64,000 nucleotides of DNA from Parabacteroides timonensis. Lineage in GTDB: Bacteria; Bacteroidota; Bacteroidia; Bacteroidales; Tannerellaceae. The notes under the pieces were generated by a model. The model searched no databases, was not told where the DNA came from, and saw nothing but the letters and a program-made list of their open reading frames with translations. Both the position numbers and the translations under genes were made by a program. This document shows, one piece after another, positions 25,048-33,883 of the stretch; the stretch's first letter is position 1; each line of letters opens with the position of its first letter. The stretch spans positions 669,526-733,525 of the forward strand of contig NZ_LT669941.1 of the NCBI RefSeq assembly GCF_900128505.1, read 5' to 3'.

Positions 25048-27396
25048 TTAATGTACCAGCATTTCCGGAGTAATGCGAGTGAATTTATCTGCATCTGCTT
25101 TGCGTAGTTTCACGCTTCCGTCATTCCAGTTAGAAGGCCAGCCACCAATGATGTGTCCAAGGAATACAACTTTGATTTCGTGTAAACCGGCAGCTAATGC
25201 AACAGATGTGTCGTGACGTGAGAAACGTTTCACTTCACCGCCATTGTTGATAAGCAGTTTGCCATCGATCCAAACTTCTTCGTTGTCGGAAGAAATATAA
25301 TAAACGCCATCTTCCGGGATATTTACATAACCGGTTGCAATAGCGGCATATTGTTTTACGCCTCTCATAGATTCGCTGCTCTTAACAACAGTAGTAAGTT
25401 CGCGAAGATCTTTCATTGTAGATTTCTTCCATTCCTTAATGTCAGCCAGTTTGGATGATTCAAGGAACATACCGTCAGTCACCTGCATTTCCAGTCCCGG
25501 AGTTGTCTTAGCGACTTCTTTAGCCGGAGCCAATGCCTGTTTTTCCACTGTGATCGTACGAGTCTTGCTCATTTTACCGGAAGGTAAAACAGAACGGATC
25601 TTCAGTATGCCGGATTCAGTGAATTCGATAGGAGCAGAGTAAACGGTTGATTCAGCAGTCGGTTCTGTTCCGTCGATTGTATATACCATCTTGATAGGAC
25701 GTGTAGTCTTAAACTCAAGAGATACTTTATCTGTGAACGCTACAAAATTGGAAGAACCGTTCGGCTGTTCCGGTTGCGGGATATGATAGTTGATATTGTG
25801 TGCATCCAGACGAACCAGTGCGTTATCCAGTCTGCGTTCGAAATCCTTGTAGTCTTTGCGGTTAAGCGGACTCCATCCGATTTCAGACAAAGCAAGCATA
25901 CGCGGATACATACGATATTCCATCAAATCTGTATTATACATGTATTCAGACCAGTTGTTGCATTGAACGCCTTTAATATGCTGAGCTTTACCTGTTGTAA
26001 CCAATGTGTCGGGAACCGGATTATAGTTATAAACTTTCTCTATCGTAGCGTATCCACCGATAGTTACCGGTTCGATCTTTGCATCTCCTTGATATTGGTC
26101 GAGATACATACCAGCACTTCCCGGAGTCATGATCACATCATGTCCCATATTAGCAGCGGCGATACCGCCTTCTTCACCACGCCATGACATAACTGTTGCG
26201 CTCGGAGCCAGACCACCTTCCAGGATTTCGTCCCATCCGATAATCTTCTTGCCGTGCTTTTCAGCCAGATATTTTTCCATGCGTTGAACGAAGTAGCTCT
26301 GCAAGCGTTCTTCAGCACTGTGTTCCTTCGTAGCTTTCAGACCTTCTGCCTGGATGCGTTTCTGGCAGAGCGGGCAGGCTTTCCAGCTGATCTTCGGACA
26401 TTCGTCGCCACCGATATGGAAGTATTCGCTCGGGAACATCGGGGCCAGTTCGTCGATTACATCTTCCAGGAATTTGAACGGTTCTTCCTTGCCGGCACAC
26501 ATTACGATGTCTTCAACACCCCAGATGATACGCGGAGAGCCTTGTTCGCCACGGCAAGACAGTTCGGGATAAGCTGCGATAGCAGCCATTTCGTGTCCCG
26601 GCAGTTCCAGTTCAGGAATAACAGTGATGAAACGGTCGGCTGCATATTTCACAACTTCCTTGATCTCTTCCTGGGTGTAGAAGCCTCCGTATTCAGTTCC
26701 TTCGCCTTCGATACGTTTCGAACCGATTTCAGTCAGTTTCGGATATTTCTTGATTTCAACGCGCCAGCCCTGGTCATCTGTTAAATGCCAGTGCATTGTG
26801 TTGATTTTGAATAAAGACAATGCGTCGATCTGTTTCTTTACGTTTTCAACCGGAATAAAATGGCGGCAGGGGTCAAGCATAAAGCCACGGTATTCGAAAC
26901 GCGGTTCGTCTTTTACGGATACACATGGAGTAGTCCATGCAATACCGTTTACAACAACCGGGCTTTCGATTTCTGCGGGTAATAATTGCATGAATGTTTG
27001 CATACCGTAGAATAATCCCTGCGGAGTTTTAGCTTTTACAATTGCACCATTAGCAGTCACGTCGAGTGTATAACCTTCGTTGTTTACATCCAGTGATTCG
27101 TCGATAATTAAAGAAATGCCATTAGAGACTTCTTTATCTCCGACTGTTACCTGATAACCTGTGGCCAGGTTCATTTTAGATGCAAAAAATTCAGCAACAA
27201 TCTTTGCTTCCGGAGTGGAAGCCTGGAAAGCCATGTTTTTGCCGATTTTAAAGACTCCTTCGTTCTGAGTCAGACTTACAGGTACGGGAATTACATTGAT
27301 ACCCTGGTTGTAAGGCATCTGCTTTGTAGGCCCTTCACTGCATGACGCAAGAATACATAGTGCTGCGCCTGCACACATTGAAACGAGCTTCTTCAT
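25048..27396 (-). CDS. GH20 beta-N-acetylhexosaminidase, lipoprotein
   Basis: 782 residues. Signal MKKLVSMCAGAALCILASC gives a lipidated Cys19. Domain order: GH20b N-terminal domain (about 30-155), catalytic barrel beginning RGFMLDPCRHFIPVENVKKQID, with the active-site pair D-E in YFHIGGDECPK and the substrate tryptophans around MSWRGEEGG and QCNNWSEYMYNTDLMEYRMYPRM, then a chitobiase C-terminal Fn3-like domain (PTAESTVYSAPIEFTESG) and a PA14-like beta-sandwich at the end. It removes terminal GlcNAc/GalNAc from host glycans or chitin-type sugars, using the N-acetyl group as nucleophile. It is exported to the periplasm or surface. Its neighbours are unrelated housekeeping genes. Confidence 0.93.
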   Translation of the reverse strand: MKKLVSMCAGAALCILASCSEGPTKQMPYNQGINVIPVPVSLTQNEGVFKIGKNMAFQASTPEAKIVAEFFASKMNLATGYQVTVGDKEVSNGISLIIDESLDVNNEGYTLDVTANGAIVKAKTPQGLFYGMQTFMQLLPAEIESPVVVNGIAWTTPCVSVKDEPRFEYRGFMLDPCRHFIPVENVKKQIDALSLFKINTMHWHLTDDQGWRVEIKKYPKLTEIGSKRIEGEGTEYGGFYTQEEIKEVVKYAADRFITVIPELELPGHEMAAIAAYPELSCRGEQGSPRIIWGVEDIVMCAGKEEPFKFLEDVIDELAPMFPSEYFHIGGDECPKISWKACPLCQKRIQAEGLKATKEHSAEERLQSYFVQRMEKYLAEKHGKKIIGWDEILEGGLAPSATVMSWRGEEGGIAAANMGHDVIMTPGSAGMYLDQYQGDAKIEPVTIGGYATIEKVYNYNPVPDTLVTTGKAQHIKGVQCNNWSEYMYNTDLMEYRMYPRMLALSEIGWSPLNRKDYKDFERRLDNALVRLDAHNINYHIPQPEQPNGSSNFVAFTDKVSLEFKTTRPIKMVYTIDGTEPTAESTVYSAPIEFTESGILKIRSVLPSGKMSKTRTITVEKQALAPAKEVAKTTPGLEMQVTDGMFLESSKLADIKEWKKSTMKDLRELTTVVKSSESMRGVKQYAAIATGYVNIPEDGVYYISSDNEEVWIDGKLLINNGGEVKRFSRHDTSVALAAGLHEIKVVFLGHIIGGWPSNWNDGSVKLRKADADKFTRITPEMLVH

Positions 27397-27525
27397 GTTT
27401 TAAATGATAAGTTTATTGATAATTGTGTATTTTGTTTTTCGTAGGGGCGGCCCTAGCGGTCGTCCCGGTATTTATGCCGGTTAAACAGAAATTTGTGCCG
27501 CTTATACGGTATGTATATAATATAA

Positions 27526-27560
27526 TGTATAGGAGCTGTGTTTTAGGCAGCCCCTATACA
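27526..27560 (-). terminator. Terminator after glyA
   Basis: Arms 27548-27560 and 27526-27538 pair over 12 of 13 bp, starting 9 bases after the glyA stop, and AT-rich sequence follows in the direction of transcription. Confidence 0.5.
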
Positions 27561-27568
27561 ATGTGTTT

Positions 27569-28849
27569 TTACCATGCGAAGATAGGGTATTCTTTCATGA
27601 TGCTGTTTACTTTTTCGCGAACAGCAGTGATTGTTTTATCACATTCAGGTGCAGAAAGAACTGTATCGATCAATTCCACGATTTCAGCCATCAGCGGTTC
27701 TTTGGCACCACGGGTAGTGATAGCCGGAGTACCGACACGGATACCTGAAGTCTGGAAAGCCGAACGACTGTCGAACGGAACCATGTTTTTATTTACTGTG
27801 ATGTCAGCTGCAACCAATGCTTTTTCTGCAACCTTACCTGTCAGTTCCGGGAACTTCTTGCGCAGGTCGATCAGCATGCTATGATTGTCCGTACCATCGG
27901 AAATGATCTTATAGCCTTTATCGATAAAAGCTTTCGCCATCGCAGCTGCATTAGCTTTAACCTGAGCCTGATATGTTTTGTATTCCGGCTCCAGCGCTTC
28001 ACCGAAAGCAACGGCTTTAGCAGCGATCACGTGTTCCAGCGGACCTCCCTGGATACCTGGGAATACAGCTGAGTCCAGTAATTGAGACATTTTCTTGATC
28101 TCGCCTTTCGGAGTCTTTTTTCCCCATGGGTTTTCGAAATCTTTGCCTAAAAGGATGATACCACCACGCGGACCACGTAAAGTCTTATGGGTGGTTGATG
28201 TTACGATATGAGCATATTCCAGTGGATTGTTCAGCAAACCAGCTGCAATAAGGCCGGCAGGGTGAGCCATGTCGATCATCAACAGAGCACCTACTTTGTT
28301 GGCGATTTCGCGCATACGTTTGTAGTCCCACTCGCGTGAGTAAGCAGAACCGCCACCTACGATCAAACGAGGTTTTTCACGTAGTGCAACTTCTTCCATC
28401 TGGTCGTAGTCTACACGTCCGGTGTCTTCTTTAACGTTATATTCTGTAGCTCTATATAAAATACCTGAACTGTTTACTGGAGAACCATGAGAAAGGTGAC
28501 CACCATGTGACAGGTTTAAGCCGAGGAATGTATCCCCTGGATTAAGTACTGCCAGGAATACGGCTGCATTAGCCTGTGCCCCTGAGTGCGGCTGAACGTT
28601 TGCCCATTCAGCATTGAAGATTTGTTTCAACCGTTCGATAGCGATGGTTTCGCTCTGGTCTACAACTTCACAACCTCCATAATAACGCTTACCGGGATAA
28701 CCTTCGGCGTATTTGTTGGTCAGACAGCTTCCCATGGCTTGCATCACCTGGTCGCTCACAAAGTTTTCAGAAGCAATCAGCTCGATACCTTTCAACTGGC
28801 GCTGATGTTCTTTCTCAATGATGTCGAAAATGATCTTGTCTTGTTTCAT
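27569..28849 (-). CDS. glyA: Serine hydroxymethyltransferase
   Basis: 426 residues, normal bacterial length. It converts serine and tetrahydrofolate to glycine and 5,10-methylene-tetrahydrofolate in the cytoplasm, the main source of one-carbon units. Seen: ELIASENFVSDQVMQAMGS at the start, KYAEGYPGKRYYGGC, the HSGAQAN cofactor region, MIDMAHPAGLIAAGL, and STTHKTLRGPRGG with the PLP-binding Lys222. The start follows a -7 box at 28909-28916. It is monocistronic, with a hairpin after the stop. No anomalies. Confidence 0.97.
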   Translation of the reverse strand: MKQDKIIFDIIEKEHQRQLKGIELIASENFVSDQVMQAMGSCLTNKYAEGYPGKRYYGGCEVVDQSETIAIERLKQIFNAEWANVQPHSGAQANAAVFLAVLNPGDTFLGLNLSHGGHLSHGSPVNSSGILYRATEYNVKEDTGRVDYDQMEEVALREKPRLIVGGGSAYSREWDYKRMREIANKVGALLMIDMAHPAGLIAAGLLNNPLEYAHIVTSTTHKTLRGPRGGIILLGKDFENPWGKKTPKGEIKKMSQLLDSAVFPGIQGGPLEHVIAAKAVAFGEALEPEYKTYQAQVKANAAAMAKAFIDKGYKIISDGTDNHSMLIDLRKKFPELTGKVAEKALVAADITVNKNMVPFDSRSAFQTSGIRVGTPAITTRGAKEPLMAEIVELIDTVLSAPECDKTITAVREKVNSIMKEYPIFAW

Positions 28850-28908
28850 TACATGTAAAATTGGTTATTGCAATGAGTTCTCTGCTTATTAAAATGAGAG
28901 AATCGTCG

Positions 28909-28916
28909 CAAATTTA
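28909..28916 (-). promoter_or_regulatory. -7 promoter box of glyA
   Basis: Minus-strand TAAATTTG, 60 bp upstream of the glyA start codon. Confidence 0.5.
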
Positions 28917-28994
28917 CGATAAAAATCTATATAAATGGCTAGATTGTTGTCAAAATATAATTGCAACTTGCAGCTAAAGAGCCTGTTTTTGGAT

Positions 28995-29002
28995 TACCTT
29001 TG
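28995..29002 (+). promoter_or_regulatory. -7 promoter box of the methyltransferase remnant
   Basis: TACCTTTG, 25 bp before the ATG, with TTG about 20 bp upstream (CTTGC near 28968-28972). The promoter looks intact although the gene behind it is broken. Confidence 0.5.
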
Positions 29003-29026
29003 CCAAAACAGTAAAAAAGAGGATTT

Positions 29027-29173
29027 ATGAAGGAGAATAAGTATGATGATGAACAGTTTTTCAATCAGTACAGCCAGATGTCACGTTTGGTGGATGGCTT
29101 GAAAGGAGCTGGTGAAATGGCATGTATGGCTGTGGAGGATTTTGTCATATATTGTGATAACATATTCGCATAA
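29027..29173 (+). pseudogene. Class I SAM-dependent methyltransferase remnant (frameshifted, truncated)
   Basis: A 48-residue frame starts MKENKYDDEQFFNQYSQMSR and continues VDGLKGAGE, which I recognise as the N-terminus of a common gut-bacterial class I methyltransferase of about 240 residues. In that family the next residues are usually GEWHTL, then a SAM-binding LDLGCGxGWH motif. Here one extra A after GGTGAA shifts the frame: skipping it restores GEWH, then the sequence becomes unrelated. The SAM-binding domain is absent and a 59-bp palindrome occupies the end. This is a decayed gene with its promoter still in place. Family recognition is from memory and moderately certain. Confidence 0.65.
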
Positions 29174-29203
29174 TATGTGAGAATAAATTATCACAATATA
29201 TGA
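29145..29203. repeat. 59-bp AT-rich palindrome at the methyltransferase truncation
   Basis: Perfect 16-bp arms (29145-29160 and 29188-29203) enclose a second inverted pair ACATATT / AATATGT. It ends 8 bases before the stop of the convergent oxidoreductase gene, so it may serve as a bidirectional terminator. Confidence 0.75.
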
Positions 29204-29211
29204 TACTTTCA

Positions 29212-30270
29212 CTAGAACAGCTTAATTACTTTTCCTGATCTGCTGCTTTCCCAGGCTGCTTCAATCAAACGGATCACATCTACCACTTCCCGTGCATCGC
29301 TTAACAAAGGCATGCCATTCCTGATATGCTGGTAAATATTTTCGTACAAAGCATTGTAGTCTCCGGGGAGGCTTGGATATTTCTCCCTTACATCCACGCC
29401 GTTATTGTCTGTATGAAGTAATCCCCACAGTTCTTTTTCTTCTTCACCCCAATGAGGCATATCGGGCGTGAGCCCATCCGTCAGATCCGCTTCCTGCCTG
29501 TCGAGCCCATATTTTACAAACGAACCATTTGTTCCGTGAAGCACAAACCTCGGCTCACGTTCACACATCAGGTAGCTGGCTTTAAGTGTTATCTTTATGT
29601 TTGGAGCCAGGGAAGGACGAAGCAGATGAATGATGAAATAATCGTCTACCATGCCACCTTCACGTAAAATCGCGATATCAGCAAATACAGCTTCCGGCAC
29701 ACCGAACAATTGTACAGCCTGATCGATCAGATGTGCTCCGAGATTATATGTTATGCCTCCTCCGGCTTCCCCTGTTTCTTTCCATGTCCCCGGCTTGATG
29801 AAATTGCGGAAACGAGGGAAAGTGGATTCGAATTCAACCAGATGTCCTAATAGGTTTTTATGTAATATTTCTTTGATTGTCAGGAAATCACTATCCCACC
29901 TTCGATTCTGGTAGACACTCAGGCTTAGTTTCTTTTCTGCGGCAAGGGCAACCAGCTCGTTTGCCTGTTCTACGGTTGTTGTGAACGGCTTTTCTACAAG
30001 TACATTCTTTCCGGCTTCCAATGCCCGGCGTGCATATTCGTAATGAGAACTGTCTGGCGTGTTTATCACGATCAGTTCCAGGTCATCCACTGTAAGCAGT
30101 TCGTCGAAACTACGAACGATACGTGCCTGTGGATAACGTTCTTTAGCCAGATCCTTGCTGCGCTCGGAGATAGCCGTCAATTCAAAATGCGGGTTGGCAT
30201 TTATGAATGGAGCATGAAATACCTGCCCCGACATTCCGTAAGCAGCTAATCCTGTTTTGATCTTATTCAT
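29212..30270 (-). CDS. Gfo/Idh/MocA-family oxidoreductase
   Basis: 352 residues. The N-terminal Rossmann NAD(P) domain shows GLAAYGMSGQVFHAPFINANPHF (a variant GxGxxG), then VINTPDSSHYEYARRALEAGKNVLVEKPFTTT, where EKP is the family signature (Lys in the active site). The C-terminal domain has GGITYNLGAHLIDQAVQLFG with the catalytic-region His. Such enzymes oxidise or reduce sugars, inositols or biliverdin-like substrates; the N-terminus (GMSGQVFHAPF) resembles YvaA/IolW-type scyllo-inositol dehydrogenases. Substrate is not determined. It follows the DUF4272 gene by 34 bases on the same strand and may be co-transcribed. Confidence 0.88.
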   Translation of the reverse strand: MNKIKTGLAAYGMSGQVFHAPFINANPHFELTAISERSKDLAKERYPQARIVRSFDELLTVDDLELIVINTPDSSHYEYARRALEAGKNVLVEKPFTTTVEQANELVALAAEKKLSLSVYQNRRWDSDFLTIKEILHKNLLGHLVEFESTFPRFRNFIKPGTWKETGEAGGGITYNLGAHLIDQAVQLFGVPEAVFADIAILREGGMVDDYFIIHLLRPSLAPNIKITLKASYLMCEREPRFVLHGTNGSFVKYGLDRQEADLTDGLTPDMPHWGEEEKELWGLLHTDNNGVDVREKYPSLPGDYNALYENIYQHIRNGMPLLSDAREVVDVIRLIEAAWESSRSGKVIKLF

Positions 30271-30304
30271 ATCTTACTAAGAGATTATTTGAAACAAAAG
30301 TTTA

Positions 30305-31501
30305 TCAAGTATTCGGTTGGATGTCATCCCAGTCGGCGCCGCTGTTCGCTCCGATAATCCAGTTGAAAGCATAATGACGTTCTACGACAATTCCGCTATC
30401 AAGGCCACCAGGAGTTTCTTTGCCATGAATACGTGCATCCACACAAGCCCAATCATAACGCAATGTCAGGTCTGCCGCATCCAGTATTTCTGTTTCCGGG
30501 CGCGAGTATCCTTTAGACAACAAATCCTGTAATCCTTTGTGTTGCCAGAAGATTGCAGCCAGGACAGGTACGTCGATTATCTCCGATGGGTACGAAAGGT
30601 CGTCAACGACTCCGGCTGCCCAAAGCAATACTCCGCAACATTCGTAGCGCCAAACGAATTGAATACAGGTTTGCTGTTCCGGTTCCGAATCATCGATATA
30701 GGCTGTTTCTTTCTCTGTCAGATATGACTTAACACCGTACAACTCATTCATCTTATTAAAGTAGAAGAGTGCTTTTTCCCGGTCTGAGTCTTCGGATAAT
30801 ATTACTTCGGAGTAAACAGCAACCGCAAACAGAGCCGTCGCTCGCTTCACCATCTCTTCCCGGCTTTTCAACTGGACTTCGCTTTCTAGCGCCTCACTAC
30901 GTAAATGTTCCATATAGGGAATATCTTTCTTTTTAAGTTGCGAGATAGAACGAAGGCGTCTTTCCGTATCGGCTTCAGACTCTTCGGGGCGGTTGCCGTC
31001 CAGTAGATCGGCATTGCCTATCGGAATGAATTCTGTCAACTGACTTTCTCCCTGAATGGAGAATAACAGCTTACCTTCCTTAGTGTATATCTGCATGCTG
31101 GGATAAAGCAGGAAGCCGTTTACGTCGTTGGCTATGGCAAATAAACAGTTGATAATATAGTTTGTCCGGTCCTCGTTGTCTTCTATATCGAATGTAATGC
31201 CGGTTATACAATTGAAGACGCGAATCTGGCGTAGCACATTTTCTTTCAGTTCTACCAGTGGCGTTTCTGCAGAAGAAAAATAATTAGCCATACCGGCTGT
31301 GTGGGAGGCAATGAAATCTGCTTTGTCTAGTTGGTGGCTGATATTGAATGTGATGTTCGAGTCATCCAGGAGTGTCAGGATGATATTTCCGTTTTCTGAT
31401 GTGATCTCTTTGGTCATTTCTTTGTAACGGTCCTGAATGGCTGTCGCAATACGTCTGGGATCACCGATAACTGTGTATAGCGTGATATTCGCTTTTTCCA
31501 T
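30305..31501 (-). CDS. DUF4272 domain-containing protein
   Basis: 398 residues when started at MEKANITLYTV (31501); the longer frame from 31657 crosses the -7 box at 31550-31557 and encodes an unlikely basic leader, so it is rejected. The C-terminal half carries the DUF4272 pattern (RRLRSISQLKKKDIPYMEHLRSEA, REEMVKRATALFAVAVYSEVI, FVWRYECCGVLLWAAGVVDDLSYPS, RYDWACVDARIHGKE, VVERHYAFNWIIG). It has no signal peptide or membrane helix, so it is cytoplasmic. Function of the family is unknown. Neighbour context (oxidoreductase downstream) does not clarify its role. Confidence 0.8.
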   Translation of the reverse strand: MEKANITLYTVIGDPRRIATAIQDRYKEMTKEITSENGNIILTLLDDSNITFNISHQLDKADFIASHTAGMANYFSSAETPLVELKENVLRQIRVFNCITGITFDIEDNEDRTNYIINCLFAIANDVNGFLLYPSMQIYTKEGKLLFSIQGESQLTEFIPIGNADLLDGNRPEESEADTERRLRSISQLKKKDIPYMEHLRSEALESEVQLKSREEMVKRATALFAVAVYSEVILSEDSDREKALFYFNKMNELYGVKSYLTEKETAYIDDSEPEQQTCIQFVWRYECCGVLLWAAGVVDDLSYPSEIIDVPVLAAIFWQHKGLQDLLSKGYSRPETEILDAADLTLRYDWACVDARIHGKETPGGLDSGIVVERHYAFNWIIGANSGADWDDIQPNT

Positions 31502-31549
31502 GATTCTATAATTTTTTATCCGGTTATGATGCCGGGGTGTTGTTTCGGA

Positions 31550-31557
31550 CAAAAATA
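31550..31557 (-). promoter_or_regulatory. -7 promoter box of the DUF4272 gene
   Basis: Minus-strand TATTTTTG, 49 bp upstream of the chosen start; it fixes the start at 31501. Confidence 0.5.
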
Positions 31558-31760
31558 AGAAAATAAAGATGTACTTTATAATTGATATGGGTGAAAAGTT
31601 TACCTTTGGCCTCCGGAAGATGATAAACAAACTCTGAATACGAAAACAAAAACGCATGCCGGCAAATGCACAGAATTCAGTTGTTTCACATTAAGAACAA
31701 ATCTGTAATTCTGGTATATTTATCTGTAAAATGTATACTAATCGTTTGTCTGGAACCAGA

Positions 31761-31768
31761 TATATTTG
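31761..31768 (+). promoter_or_regulatory. -7 promoter box of the DUF362 gene
   Basis: TATATTTG, 24 bp before the ATG at 31792. Confidence 0.5.
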
Positions 31769-31791
31769 TAGCATAAACAAATAGTATTATT

Positions 31792-32850
31792 ATGAGTGAA
31801 AAAAGAAAGGTATCACAGGTAACACGGCGTAGTTTTATTAAATCTTCAGTAGCAGCCGGAGGTTTCTTATTGGCTTCTAATTTGGTTCCGTTGGCTGCTT
31901 GTTCGGCCAATAGTGGGCGAGACAAAGAACCTGATAATAATGAAGGTTCGACCAGTGGAGGGGCAGCCGAGGCTTCAACGGTTTATATGTTAACCGAAAT
32001 TTCTTCCGGGAGTTTGTTACGTATTTATGAGGCGCTTGAGCGTCCTGTGTCAGGTAAGGTTGCAGTAAAACTGAGTACAGGAGAGCCTGGTGGAAATAAT
32101 TATCTGAAACCGGCACTTATTGGTGATCTGGTACGAAAAGTGAATGGCACTATCATAGAATGCAATACGGCCTATGCCGGTGGCCGTTCTGATACGGAAA
32201 ATCATTTGAAAGCTGCTGCAGATCATGGCTTTACAGCTGTTGCTCCAGTGGATATTATGGATTCGGAAGGAGAGATCAGTTTGCCGGTCAAGGGAGGGAA
32301 GCATCTAAAGGAAGATATTGTTGGTTCACATTATGCGAACTATGATTTCACAGTTGTGCTATCTCATTTCAAAGGGCATGCGATGGGTGGTTTTGGTGGA
32401 GCGATAAAGAATATTTCGATAGGCATTGCTTCTTCATCGGGGAAAGCCTGGATTCATTCGGCCGGAAAGACCAGAAATGCAGCCGAGATGTGGGGAAATC
32501 TTCCTGAACAGGATGACTTTCTGGAATCTATGGCTGAAGCTGCTAAAGCGGTTGTAGACCATTGTGGAGATAAGATTCTTTATATAAGCGTGATGAACAA
32601 TCTTTCGGTAGATTGCGATTGCGACTCGCACCCGGCTGATCCCCAAATGGCGGATATAGGTATTCTGGCCTCACTCGATCCGGTAGCTTTGGATAAAGCT
32701 TGTGTAGATAGGGTGTACAACTCTCCCGATGAAGGACGTAGCCATTTGATCGAACGCATGGAATCACGTCACGGCATTCATACACTCGAACATGCGGAAG
32801 CAATCGGGATCGGTAGTCAGAAGTATAATTTGGTTATGCTGGATACATAA
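31792..32850 (+). CDS. DUF362 family protein with Tat signal and lipobox
   Basis: 352 residues. The N-terminus has a twin-arginine motif (TRRSFIKSSVAAGGFLLASN) and then a lipobox-like LAAC near residue 37, so it is probably exported folded and lipid-anchored. The body matches DUF362: VAVKLSTGEPGGNNYLKPALIGDLV, FTVVLSHFKGHAMGGFGGAIKNISIG, and MNNLSVDCDCDSHPADPQMADIGILASLDPVALDKACVD. The family often carries or associates with Fe-S clusters, and export by Tat fits a prefolded cofactor protein; the paired Cys residues (DCDCD) could be ligands. Reaction unknown. It is monocistronic. Confidence 0.87.
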   Translation: MSEKRKVSQVTRRSFIKSSVAAGGFLLASNLVPLAACSANSGRDKEPDNNEGSTSGGAAEASTVYMLTEISSGSLLRIYEALERPVSGKVAVKLSTGEPGGNNYLKPALIGDLVRKVNGTIIECNTAYAGGRSDTENHLKAAADHGFTAVAPVDIMDSEGEISLPVKGGKHLKEDIVGSHYANYDFTVVLSHFKGHAMGGFGGAIKNISIGIASSSGKAWIHSAGKTRNAAEMWGNLPEQDDFLESMAEAAKAVVDHCGDKILYISVMNNLSVDCDCDSHPADPQMADIGILASLDPVALDKACVDRVYNSPDEGRSHLIERMESRHGIHTLEHAEAIGIGSQKYNLVMLDT

Positions 32851-32917
32851 AAACGGTTATCCGAAAGAGATAGCTTGAAATAATTCGGCTCAGAACTGAT
32901 TTGTATGAAAAAAACAT

Positions 32918-32925
32918 TATATTTG
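32918..32925 (+). promoter_or_regulatory. -7 promoter box of cysQ
   Basis: TATATTTG, 29 bp before the chosen cysQ start. Confidence 0.5.
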
Positions 32926-32954
32926 TATATTCAGAAACTAAATAGATATGAGTG

Positions 32955-33779
32955 ATGATGAACTATTCGAACTATCTTTACATTGCTATCCGGGCAGCAA
33001 TAGATGCCGGTAAAGCTATCATGGATATTTATACAGATCCTGCATCTGATTTTGAGATTGAACGCAAAGCTGATAATTCTCCGCTGACAAAAGCAGACAA
33101 AGCAGCTCATAAGTTGATCGTGAATGTTCTTTCCGTAAGTCCGTATCCAGTGTTGAGTGAGGAAGGAAAAGATATTCCTTATGCTGAACGTTCTTCCTGG
33201 GAAACATTCTGGCTGGTCGATCCGTTGGATGGGACCAAGGAGTTTATCAAAAAAAATGGTGAGTTTACGGTAAATATCGCTTTGATCCAAAAAGGAGTGC
33301 CTATTTTAGGAGTGATCTATGTTCCGGTACGGAAAGAATTGTATTTCTCTACCGATTCTTTAGGGGCTTATAAGCTGGCTGTAGATTGTGACCATCAGCC
33401 CTCTATGGATGAGATCATACAAAAGGGAATTCGCTTACCTGTCTCTATGGGGCATCAGGGTATTGTTGTTGTTGCTTCTCGTTCTCATCAGAGTCCGGAA
33501 ACAACGGATTTCATAGAAAATTTGAGAAAGCAGGGAAAGCCAGTTACGCTAATCAGTAGCGGTAGTAGCTTAAAAATCTGTCTGGTTGCAGAAGGAAGCG
33601 CGGATATATATCCTCGTTTTGCACCGACAATGGAATGGGATACAGCAGCCGGACATGCTATTGCTAAAGGGGCGGGATGTGATGTTTTTCATATCGATGG
33701 CCGAACGCCGTTGAAATACAATAAGGAAGATTTACACAACCCTTGGTTTATCGTAAAACCCCTTTCTTCCATATCCTGA
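32955..33779 (+). CDS. cysQ: 3'(2'),5'-bisphosphate nucleotidase
   Basis: About 274 residues. It hydrolyses PAP, the product left after sulfonation or PAPS use, to AMP and phosphate. Seen: ADNSPLTKADKAAH, the inositol-monophosphatase-fold metal motif FWLVDPLDGTKEF (D-x-L-D-G-T) and the C-terminal EWDTAAGHAIAKGAG. The start is ambiguous among GTG 32952, ATG 32955 and ATG 32958; an ATG at 32948 is in another frame and stops early. It stands before the PAPS-forming genes but has its own promoter, and the next gene has one too. Its place with a sulfotransferase suggests it relieves PAP inhibition. Confidence 0.93.
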   Translation: MMNYSNYLYIAIRAAIDAGKAIMDIYTDPASDFEIERKADNSPLTKADKAAHKLIVNVLSVSPYPVLSEEGKDIPYAERSSWETFWLVDPLDGTKEFIKKNGEFTVNIALIQKGVPILGVIYVPVRKELYFSTDSLGAYKLAVDCDHQPSMDEIIQKGIRLPVSMGHQGIVVVASRSHQSPETTDFIENLRKQGKPVTLISSGSSLKICLVAEGSADIYPRFAPTMEWDTAAGHAIAKGAGCDVFHIDGRTPLKYNKEDLHNPWFIVKPLSSIS

Positions 33780-33840
33780 TTATTTTGGTCAATAAGATTA
33801 AAATAGCACATTGGCGTACGAATAACGTTAATTTTCTTAT

Positions 33841-33848
33841 TACATTTG
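33841..33848 (+). promoter_or_regulatory. -7 promoter box of the sulfonation operon
   Basis: TACATTTG, 35 bp before the SLC13-type permease start. It probably drives the run to 40572. Confidence 0.5.
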
Positions 33849-33883
33849 CACCTTATCTGAAAAACTAGACAGATTAGGAACGC

